Assembly: GCF_030731085.1 (NCBI RefSeq)
Contig: NZ_JASNFN010000016.1
Span: forward strand, 61,424-125,423
DNA: 64,000 bases
Source: Blastococcus carthaginiensis
GTDB lineage: Bacteria > Actinomycetota > Actinomycetes > Mycobacteriales > Geodermatophilaceae
Direction of reading: 5' to 3'
Part shown: piece by piece, positions 1 to 9,018 of the stretch
Layout: every line of letters begins with the position of its first letter
How positions within the stretch are numbered: the stretch's first letter is position 1
Made by a program: the position numbers and the translations under genes
Notes under the pieces: generated by a model
Seen by the model: only the letters and a program-made list of their open reading frames with translations
The model's database searches: none
Told to the model about the DNA's origin: nothing

Positions 1-801
1 GAACACGTCCGCGGCGGCGAACTCGGCGGGCATCTCCTCGGGGGTTCGGGTACCGAGCAGCCGCGCGGACCCGTCCAGGCCGGCGCGGACCTCCGCCTCC
101 GCGGCCGGCCCCTCGTCCGGGGTCCCTCCGAGGAGCCAGGTCTCGTGGTCGACCCCCCTGTCCCGCAGCAGCCGCGACGCCTCGAGCAGGTCCAGCACCC
201 CCTTGCGCGGCGTCAGCAGACCCACGTAGAGGACCCGCGGCGGCTCGTGGTCGCCCTCGCGCTGGGGACGACCCTCCACCGGCACTCCGTTGTCGATGAG
301 CAGCACGCGCCCCTCGGGCAGGACCTGGCGGAGAGCCCGCTCACCCGCCGTCCACACCGCGACCACCCGGGAGGCCGGGACCATGGCCAGCCGCAGGAGG
401 AAGCGGCGCAGCGGCGTGGTCAGCCAGAACTGGATGTTCCCGCCGTGCGCGTGCACCACGACGGAGCAGCCCCGGGCGCGACCGGCGGCGGCGAGCAGCG
501 CCGCGCGGAGGACGGTCACGGCCGGCGCCAGCGCCGAGTGGATGTGGACGATGTCGCACCCGCGGGCGCGCCGCCACACCGACACCGCGTCCTGGACGGT
601 GCGACGGAGGTTGCCCCAGGTCACGTGCCCGCCCTCGGGGGTGCCCGCGTGCGCCACGTTGAGGAACCGGAGGTCGTGGTCCAGGGCCAGGCGGCTGCCG
701 AGCAGCGTGTCCAGGAAGGTCGGGATGCCGCCGCGGTCGGGCGCTCCCTTCCCCACCATCAGCACCGTCTTCCTGCTGGCGTTCTGCCGTGAGCTCGACA
801 T
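1..801 (-). CDS. GT4-family glycosyltransferase, 3' end cut by window edge
   Basis: Reading leftward from an ATG at 801, an open frame runs without a stop to position 1, so the C-terminus is missing. The N-terminus shows the GT4 (GT-B fold) opening VLMVGKGAPDRGGIPTFLD (about residues 13-31), followed by a DIVHIHSAL segment and VVVHAHGGN, typical of the acceptor-binding domain. The second Rossmann domain begins around VLYVGLLTPRKGVLDLLEA, the usual sugar-nucleotide domain start in GT4 enzymes. It probably transfers a sugar from a nucleotide donor to a lipid-linked oligosaccharide on the cytoplasmic face. Donor and acceptor cannot be read from sequence. The divergent co-polymerase gene at 931 suggests an EPS role. 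Confidence 0.85.
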   Translation of the reverse strand, partial: MSSSRQNASRKTVLMVGKGAPDRGGIPTFLDTLLGSRLALDHDLRFLNVAHAGTPEGGHVTWGNLRRTVQDAVSVWRRARGCDIVHIHSALAPAVTVLRAALLAAAGRARGCSVVVHAHGGNIQFWLTTPLRRFLLRLAMVPASRVVAVWTAGERALRQVLPEGRVLLIDNGVPVEGRPQREGDHEPPRVLYVGLLTPRKGVLDLLEASRLLRDRGVDHETWLLGGTPDEGPAAEAEVRAGLDGSARLLGTRTPEEMPAEFAAADVF

Positions 802-930
802 CCGGTCTCTCCGGGGTCGTGGGGGCGGCCGGGAGGCCTCCGAGGGAGGGCGGACGATACCCCATCCCCAACGGCCGATCAGCGGCTATGGTGGCGCTCC
901 GCCGAGCCGGCCAGGTGGAGGACGGGGACT

Positions 931-2136
931 ATGTCTGTGAGCTCCGAACAACCGAGATTCGGTCGCAAGCTGAGCTGGTGCCTCAGGCACTTCAGCTGGG
1001 TGCCCCTGGTCTGCCTTCTCGTGGGAGCGGCCGTGCCGCTGCTCGTGGTGCGGGCCGAGCGGACGTACCAGGCCGAGGCGCTGGTGGTCGCCCGCCAGCT
1101 CACGGTCCACCAGCGGGTCCTCCCGTCGCTCGCCGAGTCGGTGTTCTCCGGCGGGGCCGTCGCGGATGCCGTGGCCGCGGACCCGGCGCTGGGCCCGGCG
1201 GTGGGCGGTGAGGCGAACGGCCTCGTCCCCGGCACGCTGTCCGTGGTCGCCGGGCCGGACTCCGTGACGATGGTGGTGCAGGCCCGCGACGACGACCCGG
1301 TGACCGCGGCGCGGATGGCCGACCTGGCGGCCCAGGCGTACGCGGCGGAGCTGAACCGCGCCGGCTCCGGCGTCGGCGAGTTCGCCGTCCTCTCGCCCGC
1401 CCTCGTGCCGACCACGCCGCTGGACCCGGTCTCCTACCCCCTGCAGGCGGGAGCGGGCGCACTCGCCGGCCTGGTCCTCGGGCTGGGACTGATCGCGATG
1501 ATCGCCGCCCTCCGCCAGCCCTGCGTGACGTCTCCGGACGTCAAGGACGCCGTGGGCGTGCCCCTGCTGGGGATCGTGGAGCTGCCCCGTGCGACACCGG
1601 GGACCTACCTGGGCGCCCGCGGGGTGCGCGGCATCGCCGCGGTGACCCGCTGGCTCGCCACCGCTCCGGCCGGGCGGCTCACCCTGATCAGCTCCCCGTC
1701 GGCCGAGGGGTTGCGGCACCGCATCTTCGTCATGGTCGCGATCGCGATGTCCACCGTCCGGCCCGTGCGGTTGCAGGCGCCCCAGGAGATCGTCGACGCA
1801 GCGCGCGCGCAGACGCGCCAGGCCGGGGACGCCATGCCCTCCGAGCTCCGCCACGAGGAGACCGGTGAGCTGCTCCTCGTCGACGGGGGGTCCCCGTCGG
1901 AGCTCGTCGACCCGGCCGCGGCTCCCGTGTACGTGATCGCCGTGGCGCCGCTCGGCATCTCCCCCCGGCGGCTGCGCACGCTGGCGCTGGACTACCTCGA
2001 CGGTGGCCTGCTCGGCGTCATCCTCGTCAAGCGCCGGCTCGGGCTGCGCGCACGGCGCGGGGTCTCGCGGTCGCCCGCGCAGGCGACCCGGGCACTGCAG
2101 CCGGCCGGTGACGTGCCCGCCCCGGAGCCGGCGTGA
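931..2136 (+). CDS. Wzz/Wza-type polysaccharide co-polymerase with decayed BY-kinase domain
   Basis: The 401-aa protein has two membrane helices (about 22-40 and 172-193) bracketing an extracytoplasmic loop, the layout of Wzz chain-length regulators. After the second helix comes a short cytosolic domain that lines up with actinobacterial BY-kinases: GRLTLISSPSAEGLRHR (about 248-264) occupies the Walker A position, but SAEGLR replaces the AEGKST seen in the BY-kinase at 25668, so the P-loop lysine is gone. LLLVDGG (about 314-320) sits where Walker B would be, and the tail GLLGVILVKRR matches the kinase end. No tyrosine-rich tail is present. I infer a catalytically dead scaffold that controls chain length. 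The next gene starts inside its stop codon (GTGA), so the two are translationally coupled. Confidence 0.82.
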   Translation: MSVSSEQPRFGRKLSWCLRHFSWVPLVCLLVGAAVPLLVVRAERTYQAEALVVARQLTVHQRVLPSLAESVFSGGAVADAVAADPALGPAVGGEANGLVPGTLSVVAGPDSVTMVVQARDDDPVTAARMADLAAQAYAAELNRAGSGVGEFAVLSPALVPTTPLDPVSYPLQAGAGALAGLVLGLGLIAMIAALRQPCVTSPDVKDAVGVPLLGIVELPRATPGTYLGARGVRGIAAVTRWLATAPAGRLTLISSPSAEGLRHRIFVMVAIAMSTVRPVRLQAPQEIVDAARAQTRQAGDAMPSELRHEETGELLLVDGGSPSELVDPAAAPVYVIAVAPLGISPRRLRTLALDYLDGGLLGVILVKRRLGLRARRGVSRSPAQATRALQPAGDVPAPEPA

Positions 2137-3842
2137 AGCGGAGGGGCCGGCGGTCTCGCGGCCTGTGGCTCCTCGCCCTCGTCGTCGCGCTGGCCACCGG
2201 CGGGACCGTCCCGGCCGGGGCCGACACGACCACGCAGCCGCAGACCTTCCAGGGCCCCGGGTACAGCCCGGAGTACGCGGATCCGCCAACCGGCAGCGAG
2301 AACCAGAGCAAGCTGTGGTTCCACGCGGACGCCTGGTGGGCGCTGATCGTCGAGCCGGCGGGCCGCTCGGTCCGGGTCTTCGAGCTCATGCCCCACCACA
2401 TCTGGCGGCCGACATCGGCGGTCGTCAACACCGACACCGGGGACGTCGGGGACGCCCTCCGGGACGGTGACGCCGTCCACGTCGTGACCCGGAGCAGCGA
2501 CGCGTCCCTGTTCTACGTGAACCTGTCCTTCGACGCAGCCGCGCGGGACTACCGGGTCGCTGCCCCCGTGCTGGTGACCCCGCGCAACTCCGGCTCGCCA
2601 CCCACCATCGCGAAGGACGCGGCGGGCGCGCTCTGGGTCGGCTACGCCACCGCCACCAACGTCGTGGTCATCCGCAGCCTGGACGGTGGGCTCACCTGGG
2701 GCCGCGTGACGACGTTGTCGTCCGGAGGGCCCGGCGGGGCCGTGGAGGCCGGCGCCCTGATCGCCTTCGACGATCGCGTCGGGATGCTCTGGTCGGACCA
2801 GGCGAGCGGCTCCTTCCGCTTCGCGTCGCACCGCGCCGGGGACGACCCCACGGTCTGGACCCACGAAGTGGCGGTGAGCGGGCCCAACGTCGCCGACAAC
2901 CACGTCAGCCTCGGGCGCATCCCCGGGGCTTCAGGAGACACGCTGGTCGCCGTGGTGAAGACGGCCGATGGTGAGCCGATCGGCAACCCCGCCGCAGGCG
3001 AGATCGCCGTCCTCGTGCGGGCTCCCGGAGGGCAGTGGTCCACCGTCCCCGTCAGCTCGCTCGACGAAGGGTTCAACGATCCGATCGTGCAGGTCGACGT
3101 CGCGACGAATGCGCTGCACGTCCTCGCGAGCTACAACGGCTCGATCGTCAGGAAGACGTCGCCCTTGGACGCGATCGCCTTCCCGCCCGGGATGGGCACG
3201 ACCCTGGTGAACGGCACGGGTCACCAGTTGAGCAACCCGACGGGAACCAAGGACGTCCTGGACGCGCGATCCGGCCTGGTGGTCCTGGCGAGCGACTGGC
3301 ACAGCCGCACCTACCGGCACGCGGAGATGCCGCTGGGGCCGCCCGCGGCCGATCCCGCCGACCAGGTGCCGCCCACGTCGCCGCCGACGGTGCAGGCTCA
3401 GGTGCTCTCCTCCGGGGCGGTCGCCCTCTCCTGGGCCGCCGCCAGCGACGGGGACCGCTGGGTGCCGGGCGGCACCGGTGTCCCGGTGGCCGGGTACGTC
3501 GTCTCGCGCGACGGCGTGGAGATCGCCTCGGTGCCCACGACCGGCATGCGGGACCAGTTGCCGGCGGCGTCGGAGACCGCGGCCCCCAGGGTGGTCGAGT
3601 ACTCGGTCGCCGCCGTCGACGCCTCCGGCAACCGCTCCGCCCCGGCCGCGCTGACCGTGGAGATCCCCGCGGGCGGCTCGTCACGCACGCTGGTCCTCGT
3701 TGCGGTCGGGCTGCTGGCCCTGGCCGGCGTCCTGGCCGCGGGCTACCTCCTGTACCGCTGGAGAGTGGTACGCGGTACGCAGCTGCCGAGCTCCCCGCAG
3801 CGGTCCCGCGAGCTCACCCGGGAGCGCACCCCCGTCGCCTGA
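2133..3842 (+). CDS. Secreted propeller-like protein with FN3 domain and C-terminal membrane anchor
   Basis: The GTG start overlaps the upstream stop by 4 bp. The 569-aa product has an N-terminal signal peptide (RRG-rich start, hydrophobic core about 11-22, likely cleavage after VPAGA near residue 30). A long domain contains sialidase/BNR-like pieces, for example IRSLDGGLTW (about 181-190) and repeated short beta-rich motifs, and suggests a beta-propeller. Residues about 415-512 look like a fibronectin type III domain (AVALSWAAASDGD, then YSVAAVDASGNRS). A single hydrophobic helix (about 519-541) is followed by a basic tail. The protein should sit outside the membrane with a short cytosolic tail. 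I infer a role in handling or binding the exported glycan made with the coupled co-polymerase; no catalytic residues are assigned. Confidence 0.8.
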   Translation: MKRRGRRSRGLWLLALVVALATGGTVPAGADTTTQPQTFQGPGYSPEYADPPTGSENQSKLWFHADAWWALIVEPAGRSVRVFELMPHHIWRPTSAVVNTDTGDVGDALRDGDAVHVVTRSSDASLFYVNLSFDAAARDYRVAAPVLVTPRNSGSPPTIAKDAAGALWVGYATATNVVVIRSLDGGLTWGRVTTLSSGGPGGAVEAGALIAFDDRVGMLWSDQASGSFRFASHRAGDDPTVWTHEVAVSGPNVADNHVSLGRIPGASGDTLVAVVKTADGEPIGNPAAGEIAVLVRAPGGQWSTVPVSSLDEGFNDPIVQVDVATNALHVLASYNGSIVRKTSPLDAIAFPPGMGTTLVNGTGHQLSNPTGTKDVLDARSGLVVLASDWHSRTYRHAEMPLGPPAADPADQVPPTSPPTVQAQVLSSGAVALSWAAASDGDRWVPGGTGVPVAGYVVSRDGVEIASVPTTGMRDQLPAASETAAPRVVEYSVAAVDASGNRSAPAALTVEIPAGGSSRTLVLVAVGLLALAGVLAAGYLLYRWRVVRGTQLPSSPQRSRELTRERTPVA

Positions 3843-4170
3843 GCCGGGTGCACGGGCACGTCGGCCCCTGTGCGGGTCCGCCGCCGTCCAGGCCGGGCGC
3901 GATCGGACCGATGTCCGGTCGCAGCCGCCGGCGAAGTGGATCGGTCCCGTCGGCCGTCGCACCGGCCGGGTGGACGGGGCGGGTCCGTGCCGGTCCGCGG
4001 GGCGAGGTGCGGCGCCGGTCCACGGGGCGAGGTGCGGCGCCGGGCCACGAGGCCGGTGGTGTCCCCGGCCCCGCGGGGTCGGTGCGCGCCCGGTTCCGAG
4101 GCCGGACACCGAGCTCAGCGGTGCAGCGGGCACCACACGCGGTCACCGCCCTTCCAGGACGGGCGGGGGC
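3843..4170. repeat. Intergenic region with 25-bp tandem repeat (two full copies plus partial)
   Basis: This gap lies between two convergent genes and holds no supported gene. A 25-bp unit, beginning CGGTCC and ending GGCGC, occurs at 3991-4015 and again at 4016-4040 with one base changed, followed by a degraded third copy. No clear rho-independent terminator with a T-run is visible. Confidence 0.6.
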
Positions 4171-5613
4171 TCACCTGCCGGCGGCGCGCAACACCTGGCT
4201 GGCCGTCCGGAGCAGGATCTTCAGGTCCCCCCACATCGACCAGTTCTCGATGTAGAAGTTGTCGAAGCGGGCGCGGTCCTCGATCGAGGTGTCCCCGCGC
4301 AGCCCGTGCACCTGCGCCCACCCGGTGAGCCCCACGGGGACGCGGTGCCGCGCGAAGTACCACGGGTACTGACGGGTGAACTCGTCGACGAAGAAGGGGC
4401 GCTCGGGCCGGGGACCCACCAGGCTCATGTCGCCACGGAGGACGTTCCAGAGCTGTGGCAGCTCGTCCAGCGAGGTCCGGCGCAGAACTTTCCCGAACGG
4501 GCCCAGCCGCTCGTCCTCACCGATGTTCCAGTGGGTGTTGGCCTCGGACTCCTCCGCCGGTCGCATCGAGCAGAACTTGAGGAGCGTGAACGGGCGCCCG
4601 TCCAGACCCACCCTGGTCTGGCGGAAGACGACCGACCTGGTCTCCCAGAGGCTCATGAGCGTGCAGAGGAGCAGCACCGGGGCCAGCGCCAGCAGCAGGC
4701 TGGATGAGATGAAGATGTCGCTGGCCCGCTTGACCGACCAGGCCCTGGTGCGGAACGGCGCCCGCCGCATGCGCACGACCGGCATCCCCCACAGCACCTC
4801 GGTGTCCTTGGTGACCGCGTGCACCTCGAACAGCCGCGGGACGAAGAGGATCTCGCAGGCCAGCCGGTCGCAGGCCCGCAGCAGGTGCACGATCTCCGAC
4901 TCCCTGACCGAGCCGAAGGTGACGATGACCAGGTCGACCCGGTGCTCCAGGACGACATCGGTGAGCGCCTCGTAACCGCCCAGCAGGGGAACGGGCCGTT
5001 CCTGCTGGTCCAGCAGCGGGTCGTCGTCCAGCATGCCCTTCGGGATGAGGCCGTACTCCGGATGGGCCGCGAGGTTCGCGGCCAGCTCGCCGGAGACCGA
5101 GCCCGCGCCGAGGATCAGCGCCCGCTGTCGCAGCCGGCCACGGCGCCGGGCCTCCCGGATGAGGCCGTAGGCGACCGCCCGGCCGACGATGCAGAGCACG
5201 CCGAAGAGGGCGCAGGTGACCAGCCGGGCGAGTCCGGCCGTCCCGTCGTTCAGCCCGCCGAGCACCATCGCGAGGGCGCCCGCGGCGAGCGACCGCCCGA
5301 GGATGTCGGGGACGTCGTCGAGCACCGACAGGCTCAGCCGCGGTCGGTACAGACCGCCGGCGTGGAAGAGCACGAGGATCAGGAGCAGGACGACGAATAT
5401 CTTCCAGCTGGGCCGGGACGTCAGCGTCATCGCCAGCGCGAAGGCGGCGAGGTCCGCACACACGAGCACCGTGCGGATGAAGAACCTGCGCTTGCGTCCG
5501 CGCTTGCGGCCGCCGCGGAGGTGGCCGAGCGAGGTCGACGCCGACGGCTGCCGGACGGTGTTCCTCGACAGCCGCACCCGACGCTTCTCGAGAGGATGCG
5601 CCCGCCCGCTCAT
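4171..5613 (-). CDS. Polyprenyl-phosphate hexose-1-phosphate transferase (PHPT family)
   Basis: This is a WbaP/WcaJ-like initiating enzyme that moves a sugar-1-phosphate from a nucleotide sugar to undecaprenyl phosphate. I chose the ATG at 5613 because AGGAG lies 4-5 nt upstream; an ATG 12 nt earlier would bury that site. The 480-aa product has several N-terminal membrane helices, a soluble CoA-binding-like segment (ALILGAGSVSGELA), a further hydrophobic segment (DIFISSSLLLALAPVLLL), and the catalytic C-terminal domain with FRQTRVGLDGRPF, the signature DELPQLWNVLRGDMSLVGPRP and GLTGWAQVHGLRG. It is one of three PHPT enzymes in the window and diverges from the other two in sequence. Confidence 0.92.
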   Translation of the reverse strand: MSGRAHPLEKRRVRLSRNTVRQPSASTSLGHLRGGRKRGRKRRFFIRTVLVCADLAAFALAMTLTSRPSWKIFVVLLLILVLFHAGGLYRPRLSLSVLDDVPDILGRSLAAGALAMVLGGLNDGTAGLARLVTCALFGVLCIVGRAVAYGLIREARRRGRLRQRALILGAGSVSGELAANLAAHPEYGLIPKGMLDDDPLLDQQERPVPLLGGYEALTDVVLEHRVDLVIVTFGSVRESEIVHLLRACDRLACEILFVPRLFEVHAVTKDTEVLWGMPVVRMRRAPFRTRAWSVKRASDIFISSSLLLALAPVLLLCTLMSLWETRSVVFRQTRVGLDGRPFTLLKFCSMRPAEESEANTHWNIGEDERLGPFGKVLRRTSLDELPQLWNVLRGDMSLVGPRPERPFFVDEFTRQYPWYFARHRVPVGLTGWAQVHGLRGDTSIEDRARFDNFYIENWSMWGDLKILLRTASQVLRAAGR

Positions 5614-6097
5614 CACTCCTCGCATCCGCTGCTGCGGACGGCGCTCCGACGCCGACGGGCCGTCGCGAGGGTGCCGGGCGGGCTGCTGTGCTCTGTCGGC
5701 AGAACTCGCAGGTACGTCTGCTGTGCGTCTGCAGCCATGGCCATCCTCGCCCGCAACCGTCCCGATGATGGAGCCGGACCATAGGGATCGCAGGCGTCCA
5801 GGAGAAGTGGTCGGCACGCGCTACGGCGGGGATGGCCGACCTTTCTCGGCCGCCCCCACGGAGAGCTGACTCAGCACATACGGTCGGTCAGGAACTCGCC
5901 GGGTGGCCGTCCGCTCGTCGACGAGTGTTCGCGGACCCGTCGGGCGGCGTTCTTTTCCCGGGACGCGAAACCTACTGGCCGGCCGCACGAGCCCCTATGG
6001 TCGGCGGCCAACGAAGGGCCCCCGGCCCGGCCCGTCGTCGAGGCCGGCCGGGGCAGACGAGACCGCGATGCGTCACCGACCGAGGCACGGGGTGGAC
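5614..6097. other. Divergent intergenic region, 484 bp, no gene seen
   Basis: The gap separates the leftward sugar transferase from the rightward TauE-like gene and must hold promoters for both. The open frames here read as arginine/proline-rich shadows without a good ribosome-binding site. No riboswitch or operator was recognised. An in-frame ATG at 6068 could move the TauE start 30 bp into this gap. Confidence 0.4.
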
Positions 6098-7075
6098 ATG
6101 GACTGGGATCCTGCGATCGCGGTCGCCGGCCTGCTGGTCGGCATCGTCGTCGGACTGACCGGGATGGGCGGTGGCGCCCTGATGACACCGATCCTGGTCT
6201 TCTTCTTCGGCGTCCCGCCCCTGGCCGCCGTGTCGAGCGACGTCGTGGCCAGCCTGTTCATGAAGCCGATCGGCGGCGTGGTGCACCTGCGACGCGGCAC
6301 CGTCCACCTGGGCATGGTCGCGTGGTTGTGCGTGGGCTCGATCCCCGGGGCGTTCACCGGAGTCCTGCTGCTGCGGTCTATCGGTGAGGGCGGGAACCTC
6401 CAGGACATCCTCCTGACCGCGCTGGGCGGCGTCCTGGTCCTCGCCTCCCTGGCGATGGCCGCGAAGGCCTACCTCCGGCTGCGGGAGAGGGAACGGCGTC
6501 GGGCCCGCGGCCGGGCCGACGCGCCGGAGCGGCCGCTGAGCACCATCCCGGTGAAGCGCCTGGCCACCGTGCTCGTCGGGGCAGGCGGAGGGCTGGTCGT
6601 CGGGATGACGTCGGTGGGCGCCGGGTCGCTGATGATCGTGTCCCTGCTGCTGCTCTACCCCTCCATCCGGGCCGGGCAGCTGGTCGGCACCGACCTGGTC
6701 CAGGCGGTGCCGCTGGTGGCGGCGGCCTCGGTCGGGCACCTCATGTTCGGCGACTTCGGCCTCGCCCTGACCGCCAGCGTGCTGGTCGGTGCCATCCCCG
6801 GGGTCTGGCTGGGCGCCCGGGTCTCCTCGCGTTCGCCCGGCAGCCTGGTCCGGCGGGCGCTCACCGTGATCCTCCTGGCGTCCGGGGTGAAGCTGCTCGG
6901 GGCCTCGACGGTGGTCGTCCTCGTCACCGTCGCCGCGGCGCTGGTCGGCGGCCTCGCGGCCTGGACGTGGGTGCGGGTCCGGCACGGCGAGGCGCCCCTG
7001 GCCCGCCAGGAACGCCGCCGCCGCCAGGCCGCCCGCGAAGCCGGACCCACCGCGACGTCCGCGCCGGTGAACTGA
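6098..7075 (+). CDS. TauE/SafE (TSUP) family membrane permease
   Basis: This polytopic protein has two halves of similar build. The first half opens with GLLVGIVVGLTGMGGGALMTPIL and the second contains VLVGAGGGLVVGMTSVGAGSLMI; the paired glycine-rich G-x-G-G motifs are the hallmark of the TSUP family. A basic loop (RLRERERRRARGRAD) separates the halves and a basic tail ends the protein. I chose the ATG before DWDP; an ATG at 6068 and a GTG at 6092 are alternatives. Family members carry sulfite, sulfate, sulfoacetate or thiosulfate. The following cysQ, cysD and cysNC genes support a sulfur oxyanion as substrate, though direction of transport is not shown. Confidence 0.85.
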   Translation: MDWDPAIAVAGLLVGIVVGLTGMGGGALMTPILVFFFGVPPLAAVSSDVVASLFMKPIGGVVHLRRGTVHLGMVAWLCVGSIPGAFTGVLLLRSIGEGGNLQDILLTALGGVLVLASLAMAAKAYLRLRERERRRARGRADAPERPLSTIPVKRLATVLVGAGGGLVVGMTSVGAGSLMIVSLLLLYPSIRAGQLVGTDLVQAVPLVAAASVGHLMFGDFGLALTASVLVGAIPGVWLGARVSSRSPGSLVRRALTVILLASGVKLLGASTVVVLVTVAAALVGGLAAWTWVRVRHGEAPLARQERRRRQAAREAGPTATSAPVN

Positions 7076-7295
7076 CGGATGAGCGCGGCTGTCCGATGCA
7101 CTTCGCGACAGGAGGTAGCCGAGCCGGTACGGGTCGTCCACGACAGACCCCGCAGCGCCGCCCCGGCAGCCTTTCGGCCGACCACCGCCGCGCACGAGGA
7201 ACGAGCCCCTGTTCCGACACCCGGTCGACATGCAAGATGACGCACCTCGAACCGCCCCCCGGCCGTGCCGGAAGGCTTGACCAGTGAGGACGACC

Positions 7296-8096
7296 ATGCC
7301 CCCGCAGCCGCAGCCGCCGATCAGGGACCTCGACCGGGAGGGGCTGTCGGACGTCGATCTGGCGGTCGAGCTGGCCGGGACGGCCGGGCGTGCCTTGCTC
7401 GAGCTGCGGTCCGGCGTGGGCGACCTGCCGGCCGACGAGGTGAAGAAGCGCGGGGACGCGGCCGCGCAGCAGGTCCTCGCCGCCGGGCTGGCCGTGGCCC
7501 GGCCGGGCGACGCCGTGCTGTCCGAGGAAGCGGTCGACGACGCCACCCGGCTCGACGCGAGCCGGGTGTGGATCATCGACCCCCTCGACGGCACCCGCGA
7601 GTACTCGGAGGGCCGGTCCGACTGGGCGGTGCACGTGGCGCTGTGGGAGGCCGGTTCGCTGGTCGCCGGCGCCGTGGCGCTCCCCGGGCTGGGGACCGTG
7701 CTCGCCACCGACCCCGCCGCGGTGGCCCCCTCCCGGGACGCCGCGGCACCGTGGCGCATGGCGGTGAGCCGCAGCCGGCCCCCGGCCATCGCGACGGGCG
7801 TCGCCCAGGCCCTCGGCGCCGACCTCGTCGCGATGGGATCGGCCGGTTTCAAGGTCGCCGCCGTGGTCCGCGGCGAGGCCGATCTGTACGTGCACGGCGG
7901 CGGTCAGTACGAGTGGGACTCCGCCGCACCGGTCGCCGTCGCGGTGGCGGCCGGACTGCACGCGTCCCGCCTCGACGGGTCGCCGCTCCGCTACAACCAG
8001 CCCGACCCGTACCTCCCCGACCTGGTGGTGTGCCGGCCCGAGATGGCCGAGCGGGTGCTCACCGAGATCGAGAGGGTGCAGCGGGATGTCCAGTGA
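7296..8096 (+). CDS. cysQ: 3'(2'),5'-bisphosphate nucleotidase, CysQ-like
   Basis: This Mg-dependent phosphatase of the inositol monophosphatase superfamily hydrolyses PAP (and PAPS) to AMP (APS), removing the by-product of PAPS-using reactions. Family motifs are present: LSEEAVDD (first metal ligands), DPLDGTREY (the D-P-x-D-G-T metal site) and YEWDSAAP (the W-D-x-A-A-P site). The ATG at 7296 has GAGGA 5 nt upstream; a GTG at 7284 with GGAAGG 8 nt upstream would add four residues. The 3' end overlaps cysD by 11 bp, so the two are co-translated. Confidence 0.92.
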   Translation: MPPQPQPPIRDLDREGLSDVDLAVELAGTAGRALLELRSGVGDLPADEVKKRGDAAAQQVLAAGLAVARPGDAVLSEEAVDDATRLDASRVWIIDPLDGTREYSEGRSDWAVHVALWEAGSLVAGAVALPGLGTVLATDPAAVAPSRDAAAPWRMAVSRSRPPAIATGVAQALGADLVAMGSAGFKVAAVVRGEADLYVHGGGQYEWDSAAPVAVAVAAGLHASRLDGSPLRYNQPDPYLPDLVVCRPEMAERVLTEIERVQRDVQ

Positions 8097-9018
8097 AGAC
8101 CGGGGGTCGACGATGACCGACACGCTCACGCACCTGCAGCGGCTCGAGGCCGAGAGCATCCACATCCTCCGTGAGGCGGTCGCCGAGAGCGAACGCCCGG
8201 TGATGCTCTACTCGATCGGCAAGGACAGCTCGGTGATGCTGCACCTGGCCAGGAAGGCCTTCTACCCCGCGCTCCCGCCCTTCCCGCTGCTCCACGTCGA
8301 CACGACGTGGAAGTTCAAGCAGATGTACGAGTTCCGGGACAAGACGGCCGCCGAGCTCGGCATCGAGCTGCTGGTGCACCAGAACCCGGAGTGCCTGGAG
8401 CTGGGCATCAACCCCTTCAGCCACGGGTCGGCGACGCACACCGACATGTGGAAGACCCAGGGCCTGAAGCAGGCGCTGGACACGTGGCGGTTCGACCTGG
8501 CGTTCGGCGGCGCGCGCCGCGACGAGGAGAAGTCCCGCGCCAAGGAGCGCGTCTTCTCCCTCCGCTCGGCGCAGCACCGCTGGGACCCCAAGCAGCAGCG
8601 TCCCGAGCTGTGGCGCACCTACAACGTGCGGCGCAACCCGGGCGAGACCATGCGGGTGTTCCCGCTGTCGAACTGGACCGAGCTCGACGTGTGGCAGTAC
8701 ATCTACCTCGAGGGCATCCCGATCGTCCCCTTGTACTTCGGTGCGCCGCGGCCCGTGGTGGAGCGCGACGGGGCGCTGATCATGGTGGACGACGAGCGCT
8801 TCCCGCTCTTCGACGGCGAGGAGCCGCAGCTGCGCAGCGTGCGCTTCCGGACGCTCGGCTGCTACCCGCTCAGCGGCGCGGTGGAGAGCACCGCCGACAC
8901 GCTGACCGCGGTGATCCAGGAGATGTTGCTGACCACCACCTCCGAGCGCCAGGGCCGGGTCATCGATCACGACTCCGCCGGCTCGATGGAGAAGAAGAAG
9001 CAGGAGGGCTACTTCTGA
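8086..9018 (+). CDS. cysD: Sulfate adenylyltransferase small subunit CysD
   Basis: CysD is the catalytic subunit of ATP sulfurylase, making APS from sulfate and ATP with GTP hydrolysis supplied by CysN. The PP-loop motif YSIGKDSSVMLH (about residues 42-53) and downstream family blocks (HVDTTWKFKQMYEFRD, FGGARRDEEKSRAKER, FPLSNWTELDVWQYI) are intact, and the end KKKQEGYF is typical of CysD. The length of about 310 aa is normal. Start is ATG 8086 overlapping cysQ, or ATG 8113 preceded by a run of G. The stop TGA shares one base with the cysNC ATG (TGATG). Confidence 0.97.
   Translation: MSSEDRGSTMTDTLTHLQRLEAESIHILREAVAESERPVMLYSIGKDSSVMLHLARKAFYPALPPFPLLHVDTTWKFKQMYEFRDKTAAELGIELLVHQNPECLELGINPFSHGSATHTDMWKTQGLKQALDTWRFDLAFGGARRDEEKSRAKERVFSLRSAQHRWDPKQQRPELWRTYNVRRNPGETMRVFPLSNWTELDVWQYIYLEGIPIVPLYFGAPRPVVERDGALIMVDDERFPLFDGEEPQLRSVRFRTLGCYPLSGAVESTADTLTAVIQEMLLTTTSERQGRVIDHDSAGSMEKKKQEGYF

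Noticed and set aside
145..940. Rightward open frames over the first 900 bp
   Set aside because: They are Arg/Pro/His-rich and antisense to a clear GT4 glycosyltransferase.
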